Assembly (NCBI GenBank): GCA_963772445.1
Contig: CAVYXK010000015.1
Span: 372,001-436,000 of the forward strand
DNA: 64,000 bases
Source of the DNA: CAVYXK01 sp963772445
Lineage (GTDB): Bacteria; Pseudomonadota; Alphaproteobacteria; Acetobacterales; Acetobacteraceae
Direction: 5' to 3'
Part shown: in pieces, positions 1-9,190 of the stretch
Layout: every line of letters begins with the position of its first letter
Numbering within the stretch: position 1 is the first letter of the stretch
The notes under the pieces: generated by a model
Seen by the model: only the letters and a program-made list of their open reading frames with translations
Told to the model about the DNA's origin: nothing
Databases searched by the model: none
Made by a program: the position numbers and the translations under genes

Positions 1-275
1 ACGGCCGAGTCGGCTTTGCCTCGCCCGACCAGATGCGGGCCATCCTTGGCATCGAGCCAGGGGCTCTGACGCCACTCGCCATCATCAACGACAGCAACAG
101 ATTGGTAACGGTCGCGATCGACGCCACTCTGATGACCGCCGAGCAGCTCAATTTCCATCCGCTGGTACAGACCATGAGCATCGGCCTGCGGCCGGCCGAC
201 CTCGCCGCCTTCGTCGCGTCCTGCGGCCGTCAGGCGCTGATCGTCGATCTCTCGACCAGCGCCGGCGATCCGTAG
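1..275 (+). CDS. YbaK/ProX-family aminoacyl-tRNA deacylase, C-terminal part
   Basis: The reading frame is open from base 3, so the gene starts before the window. The visible part reads GRVGFASPDQ, then a Gly-Ile-Glu-Pro-Gly-Ala-Leu-Thr-Pro turn, an IINDSN strand and a FHPL motif. This is the order seen in the second half of YbaK/ProX editing domains, which hydrolyse mischarged Ala- or Cys-tRNA in the cytoplasm. The N-terminal half, with the substrate-pocket Lys, is not visible. The gene converges on phnC and their 3' ends overlap by 46 bp, which is unusually long and suggests one of the two stops has shifted. Free-standing deacylase versus domain of a larger protein cannot be decided here. 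Confidence 0.75.
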   Translation, partial: GRVGFASPDQMRAILGIEPGALTPLAIINDSNRLVTVAIDATLMTAEQLNFHPLVQTMSIGLRPADLAAFVASCGRQALIVDLSTSAGDP

Positions 276-997
276 ATACGGGCATAGGCCGCCGCGTCGA
301 ACCGGTCGGCAACAAGATCGAGGATCACGCGGCCATGCGAAAGGCCGACGATCCGGTCGGCATAGTCGCGCGCGAACGACACCTGGTGCAGGCTGCACAC
401 CACCGCCAGCCCGTCGGCCTGGGCGATGCCACGCAACAGCTCCATGATCCCGGCGCTTGATCCGGGGTCGAGGCTCGACACCGGCTCATCGGCCACGATC
501 AACTGCGGCTGCTGGGCCAGCGCCCGCGCGATCGCGACGCGTTGCTGCTGCCCGCCCGAGAGCGTATCGGCGCGCTGCCCGGCGTGGGCGGACAGCCCCA
601 CCCGGTCCAGGCAGTCGAGTGCGAGTTTGTGGTCGGCACGCTCGAAGCAGCGCAGCCAGCCGCGCCAGGCCGCCACATGCCCCAGCCGGCCGGCGAGCAC
701 GTTCTCGAGCGCGGTCAGACGGCTCACGAGGTTGAATTGCTGGAACACCACGGCCACCCGGCGCCGGCGGCGGCCCTTCAAGGACGCGATGTCCATGCCA
801 TCAACCGTGACGGACCCGCTATCGGGCGCGAGCAGCCCGGTGAGGCAGCGGAACAGCGTAGTCTTGCCGGCGCCGCTTGGTCCCAGCACAGCGACCAACT
901 CGTGCTCCGAGGCACTGAGACTCACGTCTTCCAGCACGGCGCGCCCGCCAAACCGCTTAACCAGATGCTGCGCGGCGAGGCGCGCGGGTGTGGTCAT
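230..997 (-). CDS. phnC: Phosphonate/phosphite ABC transporter ATP-binding protein PhnC
   Basis: This 255-aa protein is the ATPase of an importer for phosphonates or phosphite. Walker A (GPSGAGKT) is at residues 39-46, the signature LSGGQQQR begins at 146, Walker B LIVADEP is at 166-172 and the switch His is near 204. The stretch around residues 105-118 (GRLGHVAAWRGW) is typical of PhnC. The ATG at 995-997 overlaps the phnE stop as ATGA, so it is the last gene of a translationally coupled phnD-phnE-phnC operon. An upstream extension in the same frame only shadows phnE and was rejected. No C-P lyase or phosphite dehydrogenase gene is in the window, so the exact substrate is open. Confidence 0.9.
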   Translation of the reverse strand: MTTPARLAAQHLVKRFGGRAVLEDVSLSASEHELVAVLGPSGAGKTTLFRCLTGLLAPDSGSVTVDGMDIASLKGRRRRRVAVVFQQFNLVSRLTALENVLAGRLGHVAAWRGWLRCFERADHKLALDCLDRVGLSAHAGQRADTLSGGQQQRVAIARALAQQPQLIVADEPVSSLDPGSSAGIMELLRGIAQADGLAVVCSLHQVSFARDYADRIVGLSHGRVILDLVADRFDAAAYARIYGSPALVERSTISA

Positions 998-1797
998 ACC
1001 AAGCGGCGGCGCAACCAGCCGGACAACTGGTCGAGCGCCGTCACGACGATCAGGATGACAAAGATGATGGTGAACAGCCGCGGGAAATCGAGCAGGTCCA
1101 TGCTGTTCTTCAGCTCCTGCCCGATGCCACCGGCGCCGACCACGCCCAGCACAGTCGAGGCACGCACGTTGAACTCCCACCAGAACAGCACACAGGACAG
1201 CATCACCGGCAGCAGATCGGGGACCAGCGCATAGCGGATGGCGGTGATAAGCCCCGCCCCGGTGGTGCGCACCGCTTCGAGCGGACCGAGATTCGCGTTC
1301 TCGATGTGGTCGGCGAAGTTCTTCGCGGCACTCCCCCAGGTGTGCAAGGCGATGCCGAGCGTACCCGCGAAAGGCCCCAGCCCGACCGCGGCCACGAACA
1401 GCAGGGCGAAGACCATCGAATCGATGCCGCGCAGCACGTTGAGCACCATCCGCGCCGGCGCGTAGAGCGCCGGCCACGGGGTGATGTTGCGGCTGGCGAA
1501 CACCGCCATCGGCAGCGCCAGCAGTGTCGCGAAGGTGGTGCCCAGTGCGGCCATGGCGATGGTCTGGCCGGTGCGGGCCACGAACAGCGGCAGCTCCGCA
1601 ATGTCGGGCGGCCAGGCCTGCGCTATCCAGTGCGCAAGCTTCGGCAACCCTACCACGAGACGGCCGGGATCGATCTCGGCCATCCGCCAGCAGACGACAT
1701 AGAAGGCGACGATCGCGGCGGCGACGAGCCACGGCTTGAGCACGATCGCCAGTGGGCCGTGCCGCGTGCCGACCGATGGCCCGGCGCCGTGGCTCAT
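994..1797 (-). CDS. phnE: Phosphonate ABC transporter permease PhnE
   Basis: This 267-aa inner-membrane permease has about six hydrophobic segments, starting near residue 20 (WLVAAAIVAFYVV). The cytoplasmic coupling loop with the EAVRTTGAG motif is near residues 165-180, where BPD-family permeases dock onto the ATPase. The length matches PhnE. Its start overlaps the phnD stop (ATGA) and its stop overlaps the phnC start, so the three genes form a tight operon read on the minus strand. It should deliver substrate captured by PhnD into the cytoplasm using PhnC. Confidence 0.92.
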   Translation of the reverse strand: MSHGAGPSVGTRHGPLAIVLKPWLVAAAIVAFYVVCWRMAEIDPGRLVVGLPKLAHWIAQAWPPDIAELPLFVARTGQTIAMAALGTTFATLLALPMAVFASRNITPWPALYAPARMVLNVLRGIDSMVFALLFVAAVGLGPFAGTLGIALHTWGSAAKNFADHIENANLGPLEAVRTTGAGLITAIRYALVPDLLPVMLSCVLFWWEFNVRASTVLGVVGAGGIGQELKNSMDLLDFPRLFTIIFVILIVVTALDQLSGWLRRRLV

Positions 1798-2669
1798 GCG
1801 CGGGGCTTGATCTTCCCGACGGCGAGCCCCGCCTTCTCGATCGATATGTAGGTCGCGTGTGTCGCCGGGACGAAGCCGCTGTAGTGGTGGGGCAGCAGCG
1901 TGGTCGCCTGGTCGGGCGTGATCGCGGTCAGGATCGCCTGCACGTGGGCTTTCATGTCGCCTGATGCGTTCGCCGGTACCGCGATTGCGTCATTGGGCAG
2001 CGGTTCCGATGTCCAGATGATCTTGGCAGCGTCGCGCTTGATCATCCCGGCCTCGATCATGGCGTTGCGGTTGCGGTCGAAGTCAGTAGCCATATCCACC
2101 TGCCCGCTCGCCACGGCGATTTCGTTAGCGGCGTGCGTGGCGCCCTCGTGGTACTGCCAGAAGGTCGCCGGATTGATCTTCCAGATCTCGCGTGCGTAGT
2201 AGGTGGGGATCAGCCAGCCGGAGGTGGACCCGACATCCGCGAACGACATCGAGCGGCCCTTCGTGTCGTCGGGGAAGGTCTTCACCGGCAAGTCCGGCCG
2301 GGCGACGATGATCGCGTAATAGATCGGCTGTCCGTCATACTTGGCGGTGGCGACGGCCTGGCAGCCGCTGGCGTTGTTGGCGATAATGTAACCCCAGGGT
2401 CCCATCCACGCGACGTCGAGCTGGCCCGAGCCCATCGCCACTGCCATGCCGGCCCAGTCGGTGGTCGCCTTCAGCTCGAAATCGACGCCGAGTTGCTTGG
2501 CGAGATAGGCAAAGATGGGTGTGTAGGCCTTCACCGTGTCGCGCGGATTGGGCAGCAGCGGCCCCACACCGAACCGTAAGGTCGTCCCCTGCGCGCGCAA
2601 CGGCCGGACGCGATAACCCGCGGCGGCACCGGCGGCCAATGCCAGCAGACTGCGCCTGTTGGTGTTCAT
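1794..2669 (-). CDS. phnD: Phosphonate/phosphite-binding periplasmic protein PhnD
   Basis: This is the solute-binding protein of the PhnCDE importer, about 291 aa from the chosen start. The N terminus (NRRSLLALAAGAAAG) is a signal peptide with a twin-arginine flavour. The mature part has the PhnD hallmarks of a YxPIFAYLAKQLGV-type segment, DWAGMAVAMGSGQ, DVAWMGPWGY and a DVGSTSGWLIP ligand-pocket segment. The ATG at 2669 was chosen over the one at 2684 because a GGAG lies nine bases upstream of it. It is first in the operon and would be expressed most. Phosphonate versus phosphite preference cannot be read from the sequence. Confidence 0.9.
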   Translation of the reverse strand: MNTNRRSLLALAAGAAAGYRVRPLRAQGTTLRFGVGPLLPNPRDTVKAYTPIFAYLAKQLGVDFELKATTDWAGMAVAMGSGQLDVAWMGPWGYIIANNASGCQAVATAKYDGQPIYYAIIVARPDLPVKTFPDDTKGRSMSFADVGSTSGWLIPTYYAREIWKINPATFWQYHEGATHAANEIAVASGQVDMATDFDRNRNAMIEAGMIKRDAAKIIWTSEPLPNDAIAVPANASGDMKAHVQAILTAITPDQATTLLPHHYSGFVPATHATYISIEKAGLAVGKIKPRA

Positions 2670-2995
2670 CTGTGTGATCTCCATTCCCTGGTTGAAGCGT
2701 GCAGGCAGAGGAAAGCGCGCATTTCGGCGCGAGTAGCGGCTCCGGGCTGCGTATCAGGCTAAGCCGATGGCCGAAGGCCCGGCAAGGAGGGGACAGACCC
2801 GCATACCGGCGTTCGATGGCATATCCCAATCGAACTGATGCGGCCCAGCGGAGTGTAGCCCATTGCGGGCCCAGGTCCCTCGCACTCGATCGGCTGGTCT
2901 GGCATTCATGCATTCCACCGAGGATTTCTCGCCGGCAGAACGATGGGGCGAGGTGACTCGGAAGGAATCTCGCGAGCCGCCAAGTGGGAACGACC
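2670..2995. other. Divergent intergenic region between phnD and the amidase gene
   Basis: About 325 bp without a convincing gene. It must carry the promoters of the phn operon (leftward) and the amidase (rightward). I see no clear Pho-box pair or other operator by eye. Short ORFs here lack family features. Confidence 0.6.
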
Positions 2996-4486
2996 ATGAC
3001 CGAACCATGCGACCTTGACGCTGTCTCCGCCCGTCGACTGATCGGGCAGAAGAAGCTCGCGCCGACCGAGCTGCTGGCAAGCTGCATCGCCCGGATCGAG
3101 GCGGTGGATCACGCAGTGAACGCGATGGTCGCACGCGATTTCGAACGCGCCCGCCTCGCCGCCAAGGCTGCCGATGCGGCCGTGGCGCGGGGCGACGATC
3201 TGCCGCCGTTGCACGGCCTGCCACTCGGTGTGAAAGATCTGGAGGACACGGCCGGGCTGCGCACCACCTCTGGCAGCCCGATCTTCCGCGACAACATCCC
3301 CGCGACCGACCAACGCAGCGTCGCTGCCGTGCGTGCGGCAGGCGCGATCGTCATCGGCAAGACCAACACGCCGGAGTTCGGCGCCGGCGCCAACACCCGC
3401 AACGCAGTTTATGGCGCCACCGGCAACCCGTTCGACCCGTCCCGCTCGGCGGCCGGATCCTCGGGTGGCTCGGCGGTGGCGCTGGCGACCGGAATGGTAC
3501 CGATCGCAACCGGTTCGGACACTGGCGGATCGTTGCGCAACCCCGCGGCATTCTGCGGCATCGTCGGGTTCCGTCCGACGCCCGGCCTGGTGCCGAGCGA
3601 GAACCGACCGCTCGGCTGGCTCTCGCTACCGGTGCTCGGGCCGATGGCCCGTACCGTGCCGGATGCCTGTCTGCTGCTCTCCGCCATGGTCAGCGACGAT
3701 TCCCGCGACCCGCTGGCGACCACAGTGCTCGGTCGCACGGTTCGCCGGCCGGAAGACTTTGCCGCGCCGGCGCGGATCGATCTTTCGCGCCTTCGCGTCG
3801 CACTGACGCCGGATTTCGGGTTCGCCCCGACCGAGCGGCATATCGCCGGCGTCTTTGCCGAAAAGACGGGCCTGTTCCGACACGTGTTCGCCCGCGCCGA
3901 GGATGCCACGCCCGACTGCACCGACGCTGACGAAACGTTCGAGATCCTGCGCTCGCTCGGATTTCTGGCCACGCATTTGCCGAAGATCGAGGCTGGACAG
4001 CCGGTCGGCCCGAATGTGCGGGCCAACGTCGAGGAGGGACTGCGCTACTCGGCGCGCGACGTGGCGCGGGCGATGGCGATGCAGACGGCCTATTACAGGC
4101 GCTGGCAGGCCTTCTTCGCCGAGTACGACGTGATCCTGACTCCGGCGATCACCGTCAGCCCACGGCCATGGCGCGAGCTCTATCCGGCTGAGATCGACGG
4201 CAAACGGACACGAACCTACTTCCATTGGCTGGCGATGGCCTACGCGGTGACCTTGGCCGGACATCCGGCGCTGTCGCTGCCGGTCGGGCTCGATCACAAC
4301 GGGATGCCATTTGGGCTGCAAATTGTCGGTCCGCGTGGCGGCGATGCGCTGGTGCTGTCGGTCGCGGCCGAGTTGGAGCGGTTGCTGGCGAACGATCCCA
4401 GGACGGCACGCCCGATTCCAGATCTGGTACGGCTGCGGGACGCGCCACCGATCAGCGAGAGCCCGGGGTTCCTGGGGTTCGAGTGA
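2996..4486 (+). CDS. Amidase signature family hydrolase
   Basis: This protein, about 496 aa from ATG 2996, belongs to the amidase signature family, which hydrolyses amide bonds with a Ser-cisSer-Lys triad. The Lys is K80 in GLPLGVKDLED, the bridging Ser is in GSSGGS (155/156) and the nucleophile is S179 in GSDTGGSLRNPA. The length is typical of stand-alone amidases rather than GatA, and no gatB or gatC is nearby. A GTG 12 bases upstream (2984) is possible, but the ATG has GGGA at a better distance. It is divergent from the phn operon. The natural substrate is unknown. Confidence 0.9.
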   Translation: MTEPCDLDAVSARRLIGQKKLAPTELLASCIARIEAVDHAVNAMVARDFERARLAAKAADAAVARGDDLPPLHGLPLGVKDLEDTAGLRTTSGSPIFRDNIPATDQRSVAAVRAAGAIVIGKTNTPEFGAGANTRNAVYGATGNPFDPSRSAAGSSGGSAVALATGMVPIATGSDTGGSLRNPAAFCGIVGFRPTPGLVPSENRPLGWLSLPVLGPMARTVPDACLLLSAMVSDDSRDPLATTVLGRTVRRPEDFAAPARIDLSRLRVALTPDFGFAPTERHIAGVFAEKTGLFRHVFARAEDATPDCTDADETFEILRSLGFLATHLPKIEAGQPVGPNVRANVEEGLRYSARDVARAMAMQTAYYRRWQAFFAEYDVILTPAITVSPRPWRELYPAEIDGKRTRTYFHWLAMAYAVTLAGHPALSLPVGLDHNGMPFGLQIVGPRGGDALVLSVAAELERLLANDPRTARPIPDLVRLRDAPPISESPGFLGFE

Positions 4487-4560
4487 TCCCAAACAGGCCG
4501 GGTAGGTGGGTCTGGCCGGCTCTGTCAGGAAGGTCGAGACCGAAACAAAAAAGGACGGTT

Positions 4561-4637
4561 GCTCCGTGCGATCCTCCGTGGCGCTCCGTGTGACCCTTTT
4601 CACGAGACCCCATTCGTTCCGCGGATATGTGAAATCC
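4561..4637. repeat. Dispersed intergenic repeat, single-orientation copy
   Basis: This stretch holds TCCGTGGCGCTCCGTGTGA followed by CCCCATTCGTTCC and GATATGTGAAATCC. The same words recur at 36820-37036, partly inverted. It lies between the amidase and the ABM gene, in roughly 240 bp with no gene. Confidence 0.7.
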
Positions 4638-4723
4638 TTAGCCCATTGCTGGAGGGGGGGAGGGGACCGCGCCAGGAGGCAGCATGCCGCCAAGCCCGAC
4701 GACTTTGCGGGACGAGGTTGGAA

Positions 4724-5044
4724 TTATCGCGAGCACCCGATCGTCTGGATCACCTCGAAGCCCTCGAATTCCGGATGGCCGAGATAGAGCGGCCGGTTCT
4801 CTCCGGCACGGCTGTGCGCCTGGCGGAATGCCTCGGAGCGCGTCCAGGCTTCGAAATCGCTGCGGCTACGCCAGACGGTGTGCGACGAATACAGCACATG
4901 GTCCTCGCCAGCCGGCCCGCGCAGCAGGTGGAACTCCACGAAGCCGGGCACGTTGTGCAGATACGTGTCGCGGCCGGTCCAGACCTGCTCGAACGCCGCC
5001 TCGGACCCCGGCCGCACTTTGAACCGGTTCATCGCGATATACAT
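4724..5044 (-). CDS. ABM-domain (antibiotic biosynthesis/heme-degrading type) monooxygenase
   Basis: This small protein of about 106 aa has one dimeric alpha-beta-barrel domain. It starts MYIAMNRFKVRPG, has an F.Q.W segment and VPGFVEFHLLRG, and ends with LGHPEFEGFEVIQ. The ending is typical of heme-degrading IsdG/HmuQ-like ABM proteins. Start 5044 was chosen because GAGGG lies just upstream, although the frame is open to 5098. It is divergent from yebC, with about 70 bp between the starts. No heme-uptake genes are adjacent, so a role in heme breakdown is only suggested by family resemblance; a quinone or polyketide monooxygenase is also possible. Confidence 0.75.
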   Translation of the reverse strand: MYIAMNRFKVRPGSEAAFEQVWTGRDTYLHNVPGFVEFHLLRGPAGEDHVLYSSHTVWRSRSDFEAWTRSEAFRQAHSRAGENRPLYLGHPEFEGFEVIQTIGCSR

Positions 5045-5112
5045 CCGCTTTTCCCTCTGCCGTCCCCCGGGACTAAACTGACCGCTGACCCTTGACAACT
5101 GACCACTAACTC

Positions 5113-5862
5113 ATGGCCGGACATTCGCAGTTCAAGAATATCATGCACCGCAAGGGCGCGCAGGACGCCCGGCGCGCCCGCCAGTTCGCCCGCCTGATCC
5201 GGGAGATCACGGTGGCCGCCCGCCAGGGCCTGCCCGACCCGGCGTTCAATCCGCGGCTGCGGGCGGCCGTCATCGCAGCCCGGCAGGCGAACATGCCGAA
5301 GGACACGGTGGATCGCGCAATCAAGAAGGCGACCGGGGCCGGCGCAGGCGAGGACTATGCCGAGGTCCGCTATGAGGGATACGGCCCCGCCGGTGTCGCC
5401 ATTATCGTCGAGGCGCTGACCGACAACCGCAACCGTACCGCTTCCGACATCCGCTCGGCCTTCGCGAAACATGGCGGTGCACTGGGTGAGACCAATTCGG
5501 TGAGCTTCCTGTTCAACCGGCTCGGTGTGATCCGCTATCCCATCGCGGCCGCCGATGCCGACACGATGCTGGAAGCAGCGATCGAGGCTGGGGCCGAGAA
5601 CGTCGAGAGCGATGCAGAGGGGCACGAGGTCACCGCCGCGGCAGATGATTTCTTCGCCGTGCGCGACGCGCTGGAAGCGCGCTTCGGCGAACCCGAGAGT
5701 GCCAGGTTGGAATGGCGCCCGACAACCTCGGTGGCGCTGGACGAGGAGCGCGCCGCGGCGGTGATCAAGCTGATCGACGCGCTGGACGATAGCGACGACG
5801 TGCAGAACGTCTATGCTAATTTCGACATTCCAGAAGCGGTGATGCAGAAGCTATCGGCTTAG
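5113..5862 (+). CDS. yebC: YebC/PmpR-family translation/transcription factor
   Basis: A complete 249-aa YebC-family protein. It opens with MAGHSQFKNIMHRKGAQD (family standard MAGHSKW.NI..RK..QD). It then has the KDTVDRAIKKATG helix near residue 75, the YEGYGPAGVAIIVEALTDN core near 97 and the FxxRDALE segment near 180. Members assist ribosomes at polyproline stretches or act as transcription regulators. In many bacteria yebC sits next to ruvC; no ruv genes are seen here. Confidence 0.95.
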   Translation: MAGHSQFKNIMHRKGAQDARRARQFARLIREITVAARQGLPDPAFNPRLRAAVIAARQANMPKDTVDRAIKKATGAGAGEDYAEVRYEGYGPAGVAIIVEALTDNRNRTASDIRSAFAKHGGALGETNSVSFLFNRLGVIRYPIAAADADTMLEAAIEAGAENVESDAEGHEVTAAADDFFAVRDALEARFGEPESARLEWRPTTSVALDEERAAAVIKLIDALDDSDDVQNVYANFDIPEAVMQKLSA

Positions 5863-6342
5863 GACCACAGCTCTCGGTTTGTGCTCGGAATTAACCGTGC
5901 AGATCCGCTGCCGCATGGCCGAGCCGGTGGTAGCGCTGATCTCAACCCGCTCGCACCTCGGATCGAGGGCGCCGCCCTGCGAGGCAAGCTGGTCGGCGGA
6001 GCGGCCGCGCTTGGTGTACGACGATGCACTCCATCTGGTTGCTCCAGCGGGACTGGCGCCATGCGCCGGCTGCGACCGCGCCTACTGCCGTGCATGCCAC
6101 CCCACGACACCGTCCGAAGTGCAGACATGCCTGCACGATTTCAGCGTTCCGCAATCTCGCGATGCGGCCGCCAACGGTGCCGCATCCCCACCCTGCTCAC
6201 AAGTTGCCGCCCGCCAAAGAGACGGACCGTCCTCCGGCTTTCCGGCGCGGAACGGTAGACGTTGCGCTCTCCGGCGGTTGCTAATCAGATAGGGTCAGAC
6301 CCGAATCAGCCCGCGGCCCAGCAGTAGTATGTACACTTTGCC
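5863..6342. other. Intergenic region with a possible small Cys-rich ORF
   Basis: About 480 bp between yebC and the response regulator. A plus-strand ORF at 5879-6292 contains YDDALHLVAPAGLAPCAGC followed by DRAYCRACHP. This is a CxxC...CxxC zinc-ribbon-like cluster embedded in otherwise low-complexity Arg/Pro/Ala-rich translation. It could be a remnant or a short real protein. No other feature is seen. Confidence 0.35.
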
Positions 6343-7020
6343 ATGCGCATTCTGGTAATCGAGGACGATCCTGAGACGCTGAACTATGTCGGCGATCGGC
6401 TGAGCGAGGTCGGCCACGAGGTGGCGCGTGCCGCAAACGGGCGCGACGGGCTGTTCCTCGCTGGCGGGGGGTCGTTCGATCTGCTGGTGGTGGATCGGAT
6501 GCTCCCCGCCATGGACGGCATCGGCGTGGTCGCCGCGCTGCGGGCTGCCGGTGTCGAGACACCGGTGCTGTTCCTCACGACCCTCGGCGAAGTCGGTCAT
6601 CGCGTCGCCGGACTGACGGCTGGCGGCGACGACTACCTGGCCAAGCCCTTCGCCTTCGCCGAGCTAGCGGCGCGGGTCGAGGCGCTGGGCCGGCGATCGC
6701 GCAGCCTCACCGATACGATGGTGCTGCGGGTGGGTGATCTGGAGCTCGACCGCGGCGCGCGCAGCGTGCGCCGGGCCGGCCAGCCGATCGAACTGCACAC
6801 GCGCGAGTTCCAGGTCCTCGAGTTCCTGATGCGTCATGCCGGTCAGGTGGTGACCCGGACGATGCTGCTGGAGAGCGTCTGGGATCTGCATTTCGACCCG
6901 CGGACCAACGTCGTCGACAACTATATCGCGCGGCTGCGGGCGAAGATCGACAAGGGGCACTCAACCGAGCTGATCCATACCGTCCGCGGCGTCGGCTTCA
7001 TGATCCGTGCGCCGGAATAG
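6343..7020 (+). CDS. OmpR-family response regulator
   Basis: This 225-aa two-component regulator has an N-terminal receiver with acidic pocket E7/D8/D9, phospho-acceptor D51 (VVDRMLP), T80 and K101 (LAKPF). The C-terminal winged helix spans about residues 125-222 and ends RTNVVDNYIARLRAKID...HTVRGVGFMI, as in the OmpR/PhoB subfamily. It overlaps the start of the histidine kinase gene by 14 bp, so the two are co-translated partners. The signal and targets are not evident. It resembles the QseB/TctD/CusR-like class. Confidence 0.95.
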   Translation: MRILVIEDDPETLNYVGDRLSEVGHEVARAANGRDGLFLAGGGSFDLLVVDRMLPAMDGIGVVAALRAAGVETPVLFLTTLGEVGHRVAGLTAGGDDYLAKPFAFAELAARVEALGRRSRSLTDTMVLRVGDLELDRGARSVRRAGQPIELHTREFQVLEFLMRHAGQVVTRTMLLESVWDLHFDPRTNVVDNYIARLRAKIDKGHSTELIHTVRGVGFMIRAPE

Positions 7021-8374
7021 GCTGTTCCGCACGTCGGTCTTCCGGCTGACGGTGCTGTTCGCGCTGCTGTTCGTCGGTTGCGTGGTCCTTCTGTTCGTCG
7101 CCATCGAGCTTTACGCGTCGCGCACACTCGAAGCCGGTGTCCAGGGCACCGTGTCGGCGCGCCTCTCGGGGCTGATCGGGGCGGAACCGGTCACCACGCC
7201 CCACCTCCTGGGCGCCGCGGACGTATCCGCGCAGCAGGGCCAAGGTGCGTACATCCTGCTGGAGGACTGGATGGGCAGGCGCCTTGCCGGAAACCTGCCC
7301 GCAGTACCGCCCGTCACTGGGTGGTTGCGGCTGACGGTCACGGACAACGGCGCCCCGATTCCAGTCCTCGCGCGCGGCGTGCGCCTGCTGGACGGCGGCT
7401 ATCTGCTTGTTGGCCAAGACGCGTCGCGCATCGATGAGGTGCGGGCGGTGATAGCGCGCGCGTTCGCCCTGGGCGGCGTTGTCACCCTGGTGTTCGCCAT
7501 CGCCGCCGGGTTCCTCTTCAGCCGGCGCATACTCAGGCGCCTCGCCGCGGTGGGCCGCGCGAGCCAGGAGATCATGCAGGGCGACCTCTCGCGCCGCCTG
7601 CCCACGCGTGGCACTGGCGACGAGTTCGATCAACTGCTCGATGGGTTCAATGCTTTGCTCGACCGCATCTCCGTGCTGTTGGAGAGCGTGCGCCAGGTCT
7701 CCAACGACATCGCCCACGACTTGCGCACGCCACTCGCCCGGCTGCTGCACCGGCTCGAGGATGTTCGCCGCCGCCTGCGCACGCCCGCCGAGTATGAGGA
7801 GGCGATCGACCGCTCGATCAGCGATGCCAGCTCGATCCTCGACACCTTCGCCGCTCTGCTTCGCATCGCGCAGATCGAGTCCGCCACGGGACGCGACCGC
7901 TTCGAGGAGATGGACACGGCCGAACTGGTGGCGATCGTCGCCGAGCTCTATGGGCCGCTCGCGGAGGAGCACGGCCAGACGATGACGACGGAAGCGACTT
8001 CGGCACGGCTGCTTGGCGACCGCGAACTGCTGATCCAGATGCTCGGCAATCTGGTCGAGAACGCCTGTCGCCATTCGCCGCCGGGTGCGCATATCCGGAT
8101 CGGCTCGGCCGCACGGGATGGCGGCAGGCTGTTCTGGGTGCAGGATACCGGCCCCGGCATACCCGAGGCCGAACGCGAGAAGGTATTCCGCCGCTTCTAC
8201 CGCCTGGAGGCCAGCCGCACGACGCCGGGCAGCGGTATCGGCCTTAGCCTTGCCGCCGCGGTTGCCGCGCGGCATGGCGGGCGGATCACGTTGCTCGATG
8301 CCTCCCCCGGACTGCGGGCGGAGGTGTGGCTGCCTGAGACGAAAACGCAGGACACGCTGGCGGCTGGGAGCTGA
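7007..8374 (+). CDS. Membrane sensor histidine kinase
   Basis: This 455-aa kinase has a GTG start inside the end of the regulator gene. TM1 is about residues 12-34, followed by a short periplasmic region of about 110 residues and TM2 at about 152-172. A HAMP linker leads to the phospho-acceptor His237 (NDIAHDLRTPLARLL). The ATPase domain has an N-box at LGNLVENACRH (N352), G1 DTGPGIP and G2 SGIGLSLAAAVAARHGG. It should phosphorylate D51 of the adjacent regulator. The periplasmic part is short and gives no clue to the ligand. Confidence 0.95.
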   Translation: MRRNRLFRTSVFRLTVLFALLFVGCVVLLFVAIELYASRTLEAGVQGTVSARLSGLIGAEPVTTPHLLGAADVSAQQGQGAYILLEDWMGRRLAGNLPAVPPVTGWLRLTVTDNGAPIPVLARGVRLLDGGYLLVGQDASRIDEVRAVIARAFALGGVVTLVFAIAAGFLFSRRILRRLAAVGRASQEIMQGDLSRRLPTRGTGDEFDQLLDGFNALLDRISVLLESVRQVSNDIAHDLRTPLARLLHRLEDVRRRLRTPAEYEEAIDRSISDASSILDTFAALLRIAQIESATGRDRFEEMDTAELVAIVAELYGPLAEEHGQTMTTEATSARLLGDRELLIQMLGNLVENACRHSPPGAHIRIGSAARDGGRLFWVQDTGPGIPEAEREKVFRRFYRLEASRTTPGSGIGLSLAAAVAARHGGRITLLDASPGLRAEVWLPETKTQDTLAAGS

Positions 8375-8430
8375 GCAATCCGGGCGATTCCGGTGTGGCA
8401 CGACCAATGTTCAGGAAGGAGATGATGCCC

Positions 8431-9190
8431 ATGCCATTCTACGAAAAGGGCAATGTTCGGATCCGCCATGAGGAAGTTGGCAACGGCTTCCCGCTGCTGG
8501 TCACACCCGGAGGAGGCTTGAACTCGCGCGTGAGCAATTGGCCCAACGCGGTCTTCAACGCCATGGAGGCCTTCAAAAATGACTTCCGCTGCATCACGAT
8601 GGATCAACGCAACGCCAATGGCGGGGAGTCCAGCGGTCCGATCGCGGTCGATGACCCGTGGGGCGCGTTCGCCGACGATCAGTTGGGTCTGATGGACCAC
8701 CTCGGCATCCGGGAGTTCTTCTTCATGGGCTACTGCATCGGCGGATGCTTTGCCCTCAAGCTTATGGAGCGGGCTCCTGATCGCGTCGTGGCGGGCGTGC
8801 TGTGCCAAACTGTCGGGCATCGGCCGGAGAACCCGGACGTCATGTACAATTCCGGGCGGGACGTTCTGGGCTCCTGAACTGCTTGCGCTACGCCCTGATG
8901 TGACCATGGCGCAGGTAGAGGCTTATCTCCACAACCTCTACCGCGCCCGGCCTGACTTCGTTTACAGTGTGTCGCGCGATTTCGTGCGGTCCTGTCAGAC
9001 GCCGATGCTGGTGATGCCGGACGACACACCATCGCACCCTTACCAGACTTCAGTGGACGTCGCGGCGCTGGCGCCGAAAGCCGAGTCGACCGTCTTTCCC
9101 TGGCGGGATCCGCCGGAGCTCAAGGTCGAGACGATCAACCAGGTCCGTGAGTTTCTCCGGGCGCATCAGCCTGCAATGGCCGCTCAGTAA
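8431..9190 (+). pseudogene. Alpha/beta hydrolase, frameshifted
   Basis: The first frame reads MPFYEKGNVRIRHEE, oxyanion-loop TPGGGL, then DQRNANGG and a GYCIGG segment. It stops at 8877 just after NSGRDV. The +1 frame continues at once with WAPELLALRPDVT and runs to 9190 with the Asp segment VMPDDTPSHP. Total length is 3n+1, so a single extra base near 8862-8866 explains the break; the restored protein would be 252 aa. The nucleophile elbow has Cys (GYCIGG) where most family members have Ser. Start 8431 sits nine bases after GGAG. It is either a pseudogene or a sequencing error. Confidence 0.8.

Noticed and set aside
230..1732. 500-aa minus-strand ORF starting inside phnE
   Set aside because: Only the last 255 residues are PhnC; the first half is an out-of-frame reading of phnE. 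The PhnC start at 997 is clear from the ATGA overlap.
988..1851. 287-aa plus-strand ORF across phnE
   Set aside because: It is antisense to phnE/phnC, rich in Arg/Gln/His as expected of a shadow frame in high-GC DNA, and has no family motif.
3626..4693. 355-aa minus-strand ORF opposite the amidase
   Set aside because: It is a shadow of a gene with complete catalytic motifs; its own translation has no recognisable domain.
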